A stretch of 64,000 bases of DNA from Gadus chalcogrammus. Lineage: Eukaryota > Chordata > Actinopteri > Gadiformes > Gadidae. Location: positions 15,839,982 through 15,903,981 of the forward strand of contig NC_079431.1 in the NCBI RefSeq assembly GCF_026213295.1. The letters run 5' to 3'. The notes under the pieces are model-generated. The model ran no database searches. It was given only the letters and a program-made list of their open reading frames with translations, and was not told the origin of the DNA. Positions 11,722-43,941 of this stretch are shown here, in pieces. The position numbers were made by a program, and so were the translations under genes. Within the stretch, counting starts at the first letter, position 1, and the number at the start of each line of letters is the position of its first letter.

Positions 11722-14093
11722 TTAAACCATGTAGGACTCGACATTCTTCAGCTTTTCTTTGAAATATAGATCGCATTCGATGTAGGAGGGCAGGTTTCCA
11801 ACGTCAAAACGTCCAGATATTTCGTGGGTGTAGACCGGGCTCCTGAAAGGATAGCTTATTGAGTTATCATGAACATATTAAAACCTATGTTCACAACTTT
11901 TGCTAGACTAGGGGCACCTTCACACCTGGAGAAATCTTAAAACACCATGGATTATGCTTAAGTCATATATTTGCAGTTGAAAAAAATTCAACTTTCTTTG
12001 TGATATTCATCAATATAACATACTTGGTTTATCCAAAATGGGACGATCATTTACAGGAAATATAACCTACTGCTGGTTCAAATACAAGGGTGGGAAGAAG
12101 TGTTGAAACTACCTTTGAATGAGCCAAGACACAAAGTTTCCCGGGGCATCTCTGTCTTGAATAGGTAAATCCTACAGAGGAGTTCAGAAATGTAGGTCTT
12201 AAAAGAACATTCTAGTTTATTTAAGGAATAAGGGATTGATGATGATGTGACTTGCCTTCTTAGACTCCAGAAAGTTGTCCAGGAGGGGGAGACATTTCTT
12301 AGAGAGCATGTAGAAACACGGACACTGCAATGTGTTGGAAATGAAAATCTGATTGTTTAAAAGGCTTCAATATAAGTATCAGAACGCTAAAGAGGAGGAA
12401 TGTGTGCACATGTTCATGATTTTACTGGGATAACACTTAACTACCATACTAAAAAAACGAATTGAATAGTTTTATTTATCCCTTGACATTATAGTATGCA
12501 TGTAAATATGTGGTTGCTAAACCATCAATCCTAATCATCATACTATCAAAAAACTAATCAAGACAACTTTTCAGGCATGAAAATTTGGTAAAAACATCTA
12601 GCTATCCAATCAAAGCTAGCCTGTAGATACATACTTCTTGTAAACCCCTGAACTTACTGCTCTCCTGGACTCTGTTTCAGCAGCAGTGGGTTTCTCCTTC
12701 ATACACAACACTCTGAGGTCCTCGTCTACTTCTAGAATACCGTACTTGTGGGTGTCTGGGAAAAACAAATGTAATCGTAAATCAAGGAATACCACTGCAT
12801 TAGCGACCAATACAGGAGAAGATTGTGATACATATGCTGATCAGGCACTGTTCATTTTGCTGTCGTCCATTGTAAGTAATCAATAGTTCCCAAATGTGAA
12901 GACGATGTCTCAAAGCTTTTAGTGTTATCCGTGTGGTATGAAAGGACAGCTCACCTTCCTCTTTACACTGGTAAGAAAGAACCAGACTGTTGTCCGCACA
13001 CTGCACCAGAAGTTCAGAAAATTTTCCTTCTACTGTTTTCAGGCTGAAATCTTCAAGGAAAAGCGTGTCGCTATTGGATAGGAGAATATGAGGGTGTTTA
13101 AGACAGAGTTGGAGAAAAAGTAAAGAATGTGTTTTTGTTACAATATCATTTGCTGTTGTCAACCGTTCTTTCCGCAAAAACGTACCCTCCAATGACTATG
13201 ACGTGGTCTTCAATCTTGAAGTGCTTTATAGTAAGCTGCAGACAGGCCACGGCACCAAGACGATCCTGATAATTAAGTTACTTAAAAGATCATCCTGAAC
13301 AGTTGGGAAAATGCAGGCCTATATCTGACAACACTTTAAGGGATCATAGTTTTCACTGGGATAGAGAAAACAATGTTACATGTTCTCTGTAAAATGCAGC
13401 TATGAATGATAATGATGTAGGCTTTATAAAGGGGCATTTCTACCATTGAAAACTGCCCGCTTTAAGTGTTTGCACCCTGGTCCCCACGGCCTGTGCAGGC
13501 CACCGTTCAGGGCCGTTTAAATGGGTTAGAAAACACCTTGATGGTTTACCTCATTGCTTCGTGTGTGATCGCTGAGCACCTTCACCAGTGAGAACTGGGA
13601 TGCCCACTCCTCAAATGCCTTGTGGTAAACAGCATTGGTCTGCGGGGAAAAGTAATTCATTATCACCAATGATGAACATTTTAAAATTACATTGTGGTAC
13701 AGTACAGACATACGGCCAAATTGGAGTTGGTAGAAAAGCCATAATGCCATTATGGCCATCTAGACAGGACGTATGAGCCATGGTGGTATAAATGTTTAGT
13801 GGGGAGCATCAAGTCTGACACAGAGAATGATTTACATGACTTTCCATATCTTTAGTTAGGAGATTCCAGCGTTACAAGTCAAAATGTGAATAACAACTTA
13901 CGACTACATAAATGCCCTCGACACATCCAGAGAGAGTCAAGGCAGAGACCCAGTGGGAGATGAGAGCCCGCCGCCCCACGGGGAGCAGGGGCTTGGCGAC
14001 CCCCGACAGATGCTGGAACCGACCGGTACCGTCGCTGTCCACATCCCTCTGGAGCCTTGTCCCGTAACCAGCTGCAAGGATCACGGCTTTCAT
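11722..14093 (-). CDS. Sugar-phosphate nucleotidyltransferase (NTP_transferase family), function unassigned in vertebrates
   Basis: Eight coding exons: 14093-13902, 13639-13550, 13265-13186, 13070-12955, 12755-12658, 12324-12256, 12171-12113, 11842-11722; all join in frame to 274 residues. The N-terminus MKAVILAAGYGTRL is the GxGTRL nucleotide-binding signature of glucose-1-phosphate thymidylyl/mannose-1-phosphate guanylyl transferases, followed by AKPLLPVG. Later exons give VIVIGGDTLFLED (metal-binding GD-type motif), the MKEKP segment and a C-terminal GRFDVGNLPSYIECD, also typical of the fold. There is no predicted signal or membrane segment, so it is probably cytosolic. Zebrafish carries similar uncharacterised genes; substrate and product are unknown. 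The start is set by the signature at residue 1. One intron uses a GC donor (AAG|GCAAGT after 12256). The 3' end converges on asnsd1, with 281 nt between stop codons. Confidence 0.85.
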
Positions 14094-14787
14094 TGGGAGA
14101 CACCCTGGACAGTAGACAATGTATTGTAGCACTGGACCTGTCTGTCCTCGGTTGGTAGGAACCAAAAAGACCTGCACAACAACTTATGGCAGGTTAACTA
14201 ACGGCAAAGAAATTTCACACAACTTGAGGTAATCACAAATGTGCCCGTAAGATTAATCAATGACTTGTCACAGACGGAGTTTTTAGTCTCATAGCTTCGT
14301 GAAAGTTTGAGTTTGAGACGCGGACTTCAGCCCTTGAGGAAACACTAGGAAGTTGTTATCGTCACCAGTTCATTCCACAATAAAAGTCCCCGATTATTAT
14401 TCAAAATAAAATCTGCACCATTGATACATTTTTCACGTTGAATAACATGGTCCATTGTAATAACCAATTATTAATATTGTTCATCTTCAGATAATGGTTA
14501 TACACACACGACACATATATACAAACACACACATGCACGTTTATTTATTTACATTCGCAAGCAGTAAAAACAAACTACTGACAGTAAAATATGAATAAAA
14601 CAGACAATTTCGGTTTGATATTTTTATTCGCCTTCTCAAAATGAAAGAAAGGAAAAAGCGAAACATACATGAACTAAACATTTCTTTCATCAAAATATCA
14701 TTTTTTAAATTTCGTACAAAACAACTAAATATGATCCAAAAGTAACCTAAACTAACAAACTCTTAAATGTTTTCCTTTGTAGACAAT
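14094..14787. other. Intergenic region: nucleotidyltransferase promoter side and sympk 3' UTR
   Basis: AT-rich, about 0.7 kb. It must contain the sympk 3' untranslated region (right part) and the promoter of the minus-strand nucleotidyltransferase gene (left part). A short ACACACAC tract lies near 14506-14535. No open frame or RNA gene was recognised. Confidence 0.5.
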
Positions 14788-36146
<21,359 letters not shown>

Positions 36147-36213
36147 CCTTCTGCTTGGGTGGTAGCGGCTTTAGAAAGTCCTGCACTACCTTAAACCATG
36201 ATCTTCAATATAC
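36147..36213 (-). other. sympk: sympk 5' UTR, exon 2 portion
   Basis: The exon with the start codon appears to begin at 36213 after TCTTCAACAG. An upstream non-coding exon ending at 36637 (sequence CAAG|GTAAGA) is a plausible partner. The intervening intron carries the (GT)n tract immediately before the acceptor. Confidence 0.5.
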
Positions 36214-36221
36214 CTGTTGAA

Positions 36222-36222
<1 letters not shown>

Positions 36223-36311
<89 letters not shown>
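36223..36311. repeat. (CA)n microsatellite at the sympk 5' UTR acceptor
   Basis: About 88 nt of pure CA (GT on the transcribed strand) ending only about 10 nt before the putative 3' splice site. Confidence 0.97.
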
Positions 36312-36315
<4 letters not shown>

Positions 36316-36641
36316 ATAAAGTAATACGTTACTTAATGTGCTTAAATTGTCTGAAGGGACATTTTGCGAGAACGCAGTAGTTTGTCAATCCTACGCGGGA
36401 AACTAGGATGTCACAGCAGAGGTATAATAAAATAAATATCAGTATAAATACATTAAAGTATTCTAAAGATTACACAGCAATATTTAGACTCATTGGTCCA
36501 GTCGGTCCATCCATTGCACCATGCAGGATGAATACGATTGACACACTATTAAGAAGGACATTTCAACAACAGCTCATAACTGCATCACATATACATCAGT
36601 AGTTACGATAATTTTAACTAGGGGACGTATTCTTACCTTGC

Positions 36642-38280
36642 CGTTAAACGGAGTTTTGGTTTGGTCTATTGAGTCTGGTAATATATTTTCAGTGTAAAGA
36701 AGGTAAAACTGATAAATGAATGTTGCTGTTCTGAACAGCAGCATCCATTCACTCACTAACTGCTTCCTGTTCGTCCTCTTACTGTTCTCCACCGCCGCAT
36801 GGTGGATGGAGGATGTAATGTGCAGAATATTTCTGACTTAACGTTGAATAATACAATTCATAAAGAGCTAAAAAGAAAAGAGCCAAACGATGTATTCTTT
36901 ATTTTATTGATTGATTTATACAAATATAAAAAGCTTTTACAATAAATAATAATAATAAATCCTTGAAGTCGACATGATAAAGTCTTTATCACCATCTGCT
37001 GGACGGATGCTTAAACTGTGTATATTATTTTTTACTCAGAATCGAATAACTTTAGTGGTCCCTGTGAAAATTGTTTCACTTACATATATTCGCCTCAAGA
37101 AAACCTTAGTTATTATAAACGTAGGTAAAAAAAGAAAAATAAAGAAAAGTCTGGCTTGGCTAGACATACAACAATGTTGTTGGAGTGGGGTCTGTCAAGA
37201 GATGTTCTAACCGTTCTTTCCCAAAGACTGGTTTGCGACCCACATGTGGGTCGCGGGAGATTTTAATTGGGTCGCCAAATAAATGTATATTAAAATAAAA
37301 TAAAATAAATAAAACCTTTTTTTATTTTTTACAGAAATACCTTTGCACTATTTTGGCATCTATCTCTACATTTTCAGCTTTGACTGTCTTACTTCTTGCT
37401 GCTGAAAGTCCCAAATTTCTCCCCTTAGGGATTAATAACGGTTTATCTTATCTTATCTGAGCGAATTGATTGATTGATTGATTGATTGATTGACTGTTCG
37501 ATAACAATAGCTGCCCATAAACACACGCCTACCGGTTCGGCATGAGCATTTAAGAAAACTTTTAACAAGAAGCATGATTTTGATAGTACTGTACTATATT
37601 TTATATTGGGTCGCGATGGTTTGTAATTTAAAAAAAAAAGGGTCCCCAGAAAAAAAGTTTGGGAAACACTTTTCTAAACTATTTGATTGAATGCCTACCC
37701 AGGCAGGTCGCTTAGCCAAGGGCAGCGTCTGAACCCTTGTTGTCAGCAACGGGTTCAAATCTTTATGGAAAATAAAGTGTGTTGAAAACAATTACATAAT
37801 CAATTTCTCTTGTAAATGGCAACAATAAGTTATTAATGAGGAAAATCCTGTGCAGGATACGTATATATATGCACTTAAGCATTTATTGGGCTTGTTAATA
37901 GTTATATCTTAATCTTTTTGTGCCTTTATGGATTGGGGAAGGGTGAAGATAGACAGTAAAATAGGTTGGAGGAGAGGGAATGACGTACAGGACCAGAATC
38001 AAGGCTGGGTCGACTTAGTGCACTTGCTTTCATAACGATTAGATTCAAGTAATTGAATACAGTACATGGAAAAATAATGCCTTTATTATTAATGCAATTA
38101 CATATATAATGCAATTACATATATATGTGCATTATTGCACAGAAGATGATGTACACATTACAATGGCAGAACATATCTGCACAATACAGATATGTTTTAC
38201 AAACAATTGGGCGTCACCACGTCTGAATCGTAATGAACAAGGTAGAAAGGACTATGTTTATTGGTGAGGTGTCTCCGGGT
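36642..38280. other. Intergenic region between sympk and osgepl1, with repeat debris
   Basis: The left end is the sympk promoter. From about 37214 to 37680 the sequence starts near GTTTGCGACCCACATGTGGG and ends with GGGTCCCCAGAAAAAAAGTT TGGGAAACAC; the end resembles the terminus of a hAT/Charlie-like element, and the middle has an (ATTG)n run near 37470. No gene was recognised. Confidence 0.4.
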
Positions 38281-41200
38281 TCAGTCGGGTATATTCAGCC
38301 TCACTTGGGGTAGTTTGATGTTTGCTTCCTTCACGTCTGCTGTGATGTCAACCCCCAGGGGAGCCCTGCGAGAATACACATGGAGCTCAAGAGGACAACT
38401 TGTCTGACATTCATCAGCCAATCAGTGTGTATGGCGTGGGTGACGTTTTAGAAAACTATAAGAATTAATCATGAATAGTTTCCTAGAGTTTGTTATAACT
38501 CTAGGATACAAGGTGTCTATCAGCTGATACAATTGCATTTCAACCATTTCATATGCAATTCCGTAAAGTTTGAAATGAACCTCTATGTTTAAACGAGACA
38601 TATTATATCACCAGGTGTGAGTGGGATTAGCCTTACAAGTCGTTTCGAAAATCTGCCCCATATGACATCGCTAGTGGGCGTGTCCACCTAGATCTGTGCT
38701 GGATGTATCCAGCACACATCTAGGTGGACACGCCCACTAGTGATGTCATATGGGGCAGATTCTTGAAACGGCTTGTAAGGGTAATCACACTCACACCTTG
38801 TGGTATAATAAGTCTCCTTTAAAATAGTTTTTTCAAAGGAAAGAAAATATGCATGTGTCAGTGCATTGCACAATATTGTCTCTTAAGCCCTGTTGACTTA
38901 CTTCGGCTCATAGCTGACCTCCTGGTCAAAGGGCAGAATCCCCCTCCCGGCCCTCAGACGCTCAACGCCATTCCTAGGAAAACACATCACACACGTTTGA
39001 ATAACACAATCGTAGAGTAGCGTCCAATTTTGGTGCCATAAGGACAGCAGGAAATTTAACTCAAGTACCCGTTTCCCAACTTGTATCTTATCAACAGAGA
39101 ATGTTATTAATTACAATCCAAGTACATTAAAACTCTAAAAAACTGAGAGGTTTGTGGGGTTGCATGACATCTATTTATATCTAAATAATTCCAATTAAAT
39201 CACGGCCTCTCTGGCCGCACACACCATGCGATCATGACTCCGTTGTCTGTGCAGAGCGCGGCGGGAGGACAGAGCAGCTGCAGTCCGGTGGTGTCGGTGA
39301 TGACCGTCAGAGCCTTCCTGATGTACTGGTTACTGGCCACGCCTCCGGAGACCACCTGATAGACTCACACAGATAGGGATAGCAAATACAAACAACCACA
39401 ACAACACAACGTTATCAAAATTGGTTTAACAGAACTTTTCCCCATTGATAAGCTTTGGAAATTAGGTAGATGTCAAGGGCACCTCATACATAGACAAGAG
39501 GAAAATGTATTATATGCAAAAAAATAAAAAAAGAATCTGTAGAAAAAAACAAAATTCCACAAATAAAACAACTAACCAATAATACAAATAAAATAATTAA
39601 ATAATAGTGTTTCTCACCAGGGTGGGGTTGCTCGTGGGCAGAAGAGCCTTGGCTTTGCAGAACATGATGGCACGGTGTGTGCGCTTCGCCAAGTGACAGG
39701 CAATGGTGTGCTGTGTGGCAGCAGCGATGTCATTCACACACGACAACACCGCTCCAGGCTCTACACCTGTAAATACAATGCTATGATCTGTGGACAACAC
39801 TGTACTGTACACCTATGAAGGCAACACTAGGATCTGTGCAAAACACCGTTCAGGATTCTACATTGGTCAAGACAAAACTATGTTCTTCAGACAAAGCAAA
39901 CACACTCCTCCTGTAAAGGTTTATTATTGTTAACTGTATTTATCTTTGATGGGTGTTCCTAGATGCTCATATTTGCATGTTTTCCTATTTGCAGTAAGAC
40001 CTGGGATTGGGATTCATAGATCTTGAGAATCCTGACGTTTTTGAATGCTTTCCACATCTCCAGTCGTCTCTCACCTTCCACCTGCTCCTGTTTCTTGATC
40101 ACCATATTAACCTGATTGCGCAGGCCTGCGAATGAGAAGTTGCAGTCGTAATGTTGCCCCATAGGCGTCTTGAAGGGGAACTTGCTCCTGTCCCCATCCC
40201 TGGCCAGCAGCTCTAAGGCTTGCCCTCCACTCAGCCCTGAGCACCTTGGATGCTTTGTTAGAGACAGACGTCTTGCCACCTTTGAATACATAAATATAAA
40301 CATATATACTATACACATGACCTCAAACAGTGAGAGGGAAAATACAAATATAACACATATCGTACGCTTTATATATAAATCTTATATTTTGGGGATTAGG
40401 TGTCTTTTTTAAATATTTAATCTCCAGGAGTATTTTTTCACTTAAATATCTTGTATTGCATTACTCCATAGCAGACAAACACCCCCCGCCCAAACCCCTT
40501 GTATGTGAAAACTTTCACATACAACCCCTTGTATGCCAAAAAAATTGCTTACTTTATCCAGGGTGTCTCCTGGGGCTTCATCTAGCGCTTGACCCAGAAG
40601 GAGGAAGTCATCGATGCCCCTGGCCAAGGCCAGGAGCGAGTGGCCCCCAGAGATGAGCAGAACAAGGAATGGAAACTCAATTGGTTGCAGCATTCTGACG
40701 GTCAGCGCATGCGCCTCCATGTGATGGATGGGAATGAACGGCTTCCTGTGCTGCCTCACGAACTGGAGGCTGAAATGCAGGCCGATGCCTAAGCTCAGGG
40801 CCAGGCCAGGCATTATTGTTGTGGCCACGGCCGACAGCTGCCCAGGGGTCACCCCGCTCCTGTTCATAGCCTCCTGCACAACATGAGCGATGTGTTCTCT
40901 GTGTAGTTGTTGAGCCACGGTTGGAATGATGCCGCCAGTCCTGTAGAAGACAGGTGAGACAAAAAATATGAAAAAAAGTGTGACATTTACAACAAAACAA
41001 AAGGATTAGGAATAAGCTTAATGACAAACATGTTCTCATGTGTGGTACATGATGAGGGAATGAGCTGTCTAGCTCAATACCATGTGCAGAATCCCTCCCC
41101 ATCTTCAAAAGCCCTACCTTTAGAGGGAACATCTCACAAGCTCAACACTTGGCTTATCTGTGTTATTTCACTTCATTCGTCTAGATAGAAACCCCTTGTT

Positions 41201-41566
41201 ATACTTTCGCCTGGTATTGTCGTGGAATATAGGAAAAGTGATTATCATGGCCATTCTGAAGGCAAGCAGTCTGTCTTGTTTTTTTTAGATACCACCAGGT
41301 ATTTGGGCCCTCTTTGAAAATGCTTTGATTTGTTCTCGAATTACGCACTCAACTCACTTCAGATGCACTTCTTTCTGAGAGTGGAGGAATTCTCCTAGGA
41401 CGACCCCTGTCTCGTCCATTACTGCTGCGCCGGTGTCATCACAGCTTGTCTCGATGCCCAAAACCAGTCTGGACGAGAAGGCTTGTATACACGTCCGAGA
41501 AAAGCAATGCTTGCGACACAACTCTGGTAGCTTTCGCAGACATGATGTCTTGAACGTGAACATCAT
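38281..41566 (-). CDS. osgepl1: Mitochondrial tRNA N6-threonylcarbamoyladenosine (t6A) synthase
   Basis: Transfers the threonylcarbamoyl group to A37 of ANN-reading mitochondrial tRNAs (Kae1/TsaD/Qri7 family). Coding exons: 41566-41358, 40940-40553, 40279-40075, 39766-39618, 39355-39225, 38973-38902, 38365-38281; frame is preserved and yields 411-412 residues (human 414). The N-terminus (MMFTFKTSCLRKLPELCRKH) is basic and Arg/Lys/Ser-rich, consistent with a mitochondrial targeting peptide, followed by LGIETSCDDT. The metal-binding HHMEAH motif is at about residue 150 and the nucleotide-binding SGGHSLL follows; exons 5 and 6 give VVSGGVASNQY and CTDNGVMIAWNG. Two adjacent ATGs at 41566 and 41563 could start translation. 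Head-to-head with alkbh6, 968 nt apart. Confidence 0.95.
38593..38818. mobile_element. 226-bp palindromic MITE with TTAA target duplication (osgepl1 intron 6)
   Basis: The whole element is one long imperfect hairpin centred near 38706: the arms share TCTGCCCCATATGACATC and GTGGGCGTGTCCACCTAGAT with few mismatches. It is flanked on both sides by TTAA (38589-38592 and 38819-38822), the target of piggyBac-type transposases. Ends read ACGAGAC and GTCTCCT. Non-coding. Confidence 0.8.
40499..40524. repeat. Perfect 12-bp hairpin near an osgepl1 splice donor
   Basis: TTGTATGTGAAA and its exact reverse complement TTTCACATACAA separated by 2 nt, starting about 29 nt into the intron after exon 2. Confidence 0.85.
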
Positions 41567-42534
41567 AAGTGGGTGACTCGTGTGAACCACTGTACATACA
41601 AAATGCTTTCACTGTACAGTTAATATTATATAATTTCCTAATATGCCTTTCAAATAAATAAAAAAAGCCGATATAGGATGGCGTTGCATTAACACAATGT
41701 CGTAATCGTAGTCTCATTTCAGAAACATAAAAGGTCGAGTTGATTGCACTGAGCTGCACTTGCATGCTGCCATTCTGTGTCTCATGTAAATAATGTCGTC
41801 TAATAACAAGTGAAGAACCAAGGTTCCGTACATAAGTAAAAGGAAGGCCACCGTTCAGAGGAGGGACACAATCATTTCTGATAATTCAAAATCTTGAAGA
41901 ATACATTTGTCTAGTAAGTGTGGTAACATTAATTAGTCCTACTTTTCACTCACCATTAAAAAAAGCTTTCCTAGGGGAAAACATAGATCGTTGCACACTG
42001 AGGAGACCATGCGAAAGCAGTCAGACGAAGACATATGTTGACTCGTTTCCCGTATTAACTCAACATCTTGGTCCAAGGAGGTAGTGTACATTTAACAATA
42101 TTACAGATTTAGCTAGAATGTAACGTTTATATTGCTTCAGATTTCCTTTTAAGGCGTTTTTTACACATGGGCTCTGTAGGTAAATAATGTACACCGGTAG
42201 CTATAGACACGTACAACCAGCTTGAGCTGGAGTGAACTTGTGTATCTTCTATTTCGATAAATAAGAGAGGCGATATGTTTGTCATTTTATTTGAAGGAAG
42301 CTCAATATTATATCTTATGGAAGAATAATTAACGTGCAATGAAAACCACGAGAGTGAAAATGAATCCTATATTTTTCTTACAGACCACTGCGCACAAGTA
42401 CTTATGACCTATTTCGTTCACCATTTTCAGTTTAAACTCTATCAATTTAATTTATAAAATAGACTGAGGTGGCTTGGTTTGACGGCAAGCCAATCTACTT
42501 TACTCTCTGCAGTTAATGTCAACTTCCCCAAGGA
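41567..42534. other. Divergent promoter region, osgepl1 and alkbh6
   Basis: About 1 kb between the start codons of two oppositely oriented genes. No TATA box, CpG-island-like stretch or open frame stood out; sequence is AT-rich. Confidence 0.4.
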
Positions 42535-43254
42535 ATGGAGCATCAAGATAATATCTCGGAGAAGTTTAAAACATTTGTTGTACAAGATGCGCCACCAACG
42601 GTGTACTACATCCCCGACTTCATATCAGAGGATGAGGAAGCCTATCTCCTGGAACAGGTCTACAAATCCCCAAAACCAAAGTGGACTCAGCTGTCTGGCA
42701 GACGGCTTCAGAACTGGGGTGGACTGCCCCGCCCCAAAGGAATGCTTGCAGAGAAGATGCCCGACTGGCTTCAAAAGTACTGCGATCAGATTTCCTCTCT
42801 CAAAGCTTTCTCGGGGAAAGCGGCCAACCACGTACTGGTGAACGAGTACAAGCCTGGAGAGGGGATTATGCCCCACGTGGACGGCCCCATGTACCACCCC
42901 ACCGTCACCACCATCAGCCTGGGCTCACACACCCTTCTGGACTTCTACAAGCCCCTGAGCAGCACCCAGGAGTCTGGGGAACCTCAGACGGAGGAGAGCC
43001 GCTACCAGTTCTCCCTGCTGGTTCGCCCCCGGAGCCTTCTGGTCCTGCAGGACCACATGTACCAGAGCCTCCTGCACGGCATCCAGCCTCGCTTCCAGGA
43101 CACCCTGACAGACGCGGTGCGCAACCTGCCCTCTGCTGCTGAGGCTGGGGGAGCTGTGGCGGGCGACACCCTGCCAAGGGGAACCAGGGTGTCCCTCACC
43201 ATCCGACATGTGCCCAAAGTCATAAAGACTACGTTTCTCTTGGGGAAGAAGTGA
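42535..43254 (+). CDS. alkbh6: AlkB homologue 6, 2-oxoglutarate/Fe(II) dioxygenase
   Basis: Single uninterrupted frame of 239 residues (human 238). It matches ALKBH6 end to end: YYIPDFIS near the N-terminus, [18 protein letters not shown], the iron-binding HVD in GIMPHVDGP (about residue 122), the [12 protein letters not shown] strand, a second iron ligand in LLHGI, and the 2-oxoglutarate-binding arginine in [13 protein letters not shown]. Substrate of the family is not firmly established; roles in RNA or DNA alkylation repair are proposed. The start ATG is the one giving the MEHQD N-terminus, aligned to mammalian MEEQD. The mammalian gene has several exons, so the intronless coding region here is unusual. 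Confidence 0.93.
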   Translation: MEHQDNISEKFKTFVVQDAPPTVYYIPDFISEDEEAYLLEQVYKSPKPKWTQLSGRRLQNWGGLPRPKGMLAEKMPDWLQKYCDQISSLKAFSGKAANHVLVNEYKPGEGIMPHVDGPMYHPTVTTISLGSHTLLDFYKPLSSTQESGEPQTEESRYQFSLLVRPRSLLVLQDHMYQSLLHGIQPRFQDTLTDAVRNLPSAAEAGGAVAGDTLPRGTRVSLTIRHVPKVIKTTFLLGKK

Positions 43255-43941
43255 TGGACAAAGGACTAATCTCTATAAGCTTTTTTTTGATTTGTGATTG
43301 GTTTGGATGTGATGTTATGCATTTTGTCGGTATGTCCATTGATAATCCTTGGTTTGGGGCTTGTTCAGCTTATATTTGCGTAGTCCTAATGATTTTTGCT
43401 TTACTACACGCTGCTTTTGATCAGACAAAAGATCATGCAAACGGTAGAACACGCATCATTCATGTGCATGATCACTGTTTCCTTTTTACTGAACTATCTA
43501 TTGTTATGTTTTAACTTTATATGCCCACTTCGCTCAATTCAAGCGCAACCTGTATTGTAAAATATTTTGAGAATGTAGTACTTAATGAAAATTAATTACA
43601 ATTCTTGTTGCTGCAATACCAAGGTAATTTCTGTCTGCCTTAATGAGTTTATTTACCAAAGTTCTTTACACACTATATAAAATATGGTTTTGTTTTAATT
43701 TAAATGTTAGTTCCTAAAGATTAAAGTTCACTGCCACTCTTCATCTGCTCAGCCTCATATCAGTAAAATAGTTTATAGGGGAATAGTGTAGGCACAGGGC
43801 CGACCTACAGGCAGGAAAGCAGAGGAAAACGATGTTGTGCTATGCTAACATCCAAAGTTTCTCTGAGCCACTGCTTTGTTGTACTGACGATTTCCCATTT
43901 CTGGTGTCAAATAATCCAGAATTAGGCAGAAAACCGACGTC
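43255..43941. other. alkbh6 3' UTR and adat3 upstream region
   Basis: AT-rich 0.7 kb between two tandem plus-strand genes. A plausible weak polyadenylation motif ATTAAA lies near 43722. No poly(A) tract or flanking direct repeat of a retrocopy was seen. Confidence 0.45.

Noticed and set aside
36574..36792. 72-residue minus-strand frame upstream of sympk
   Set aside because: Overlaps the presumed sympk promoter and non-coding first exon; no homology recognised.
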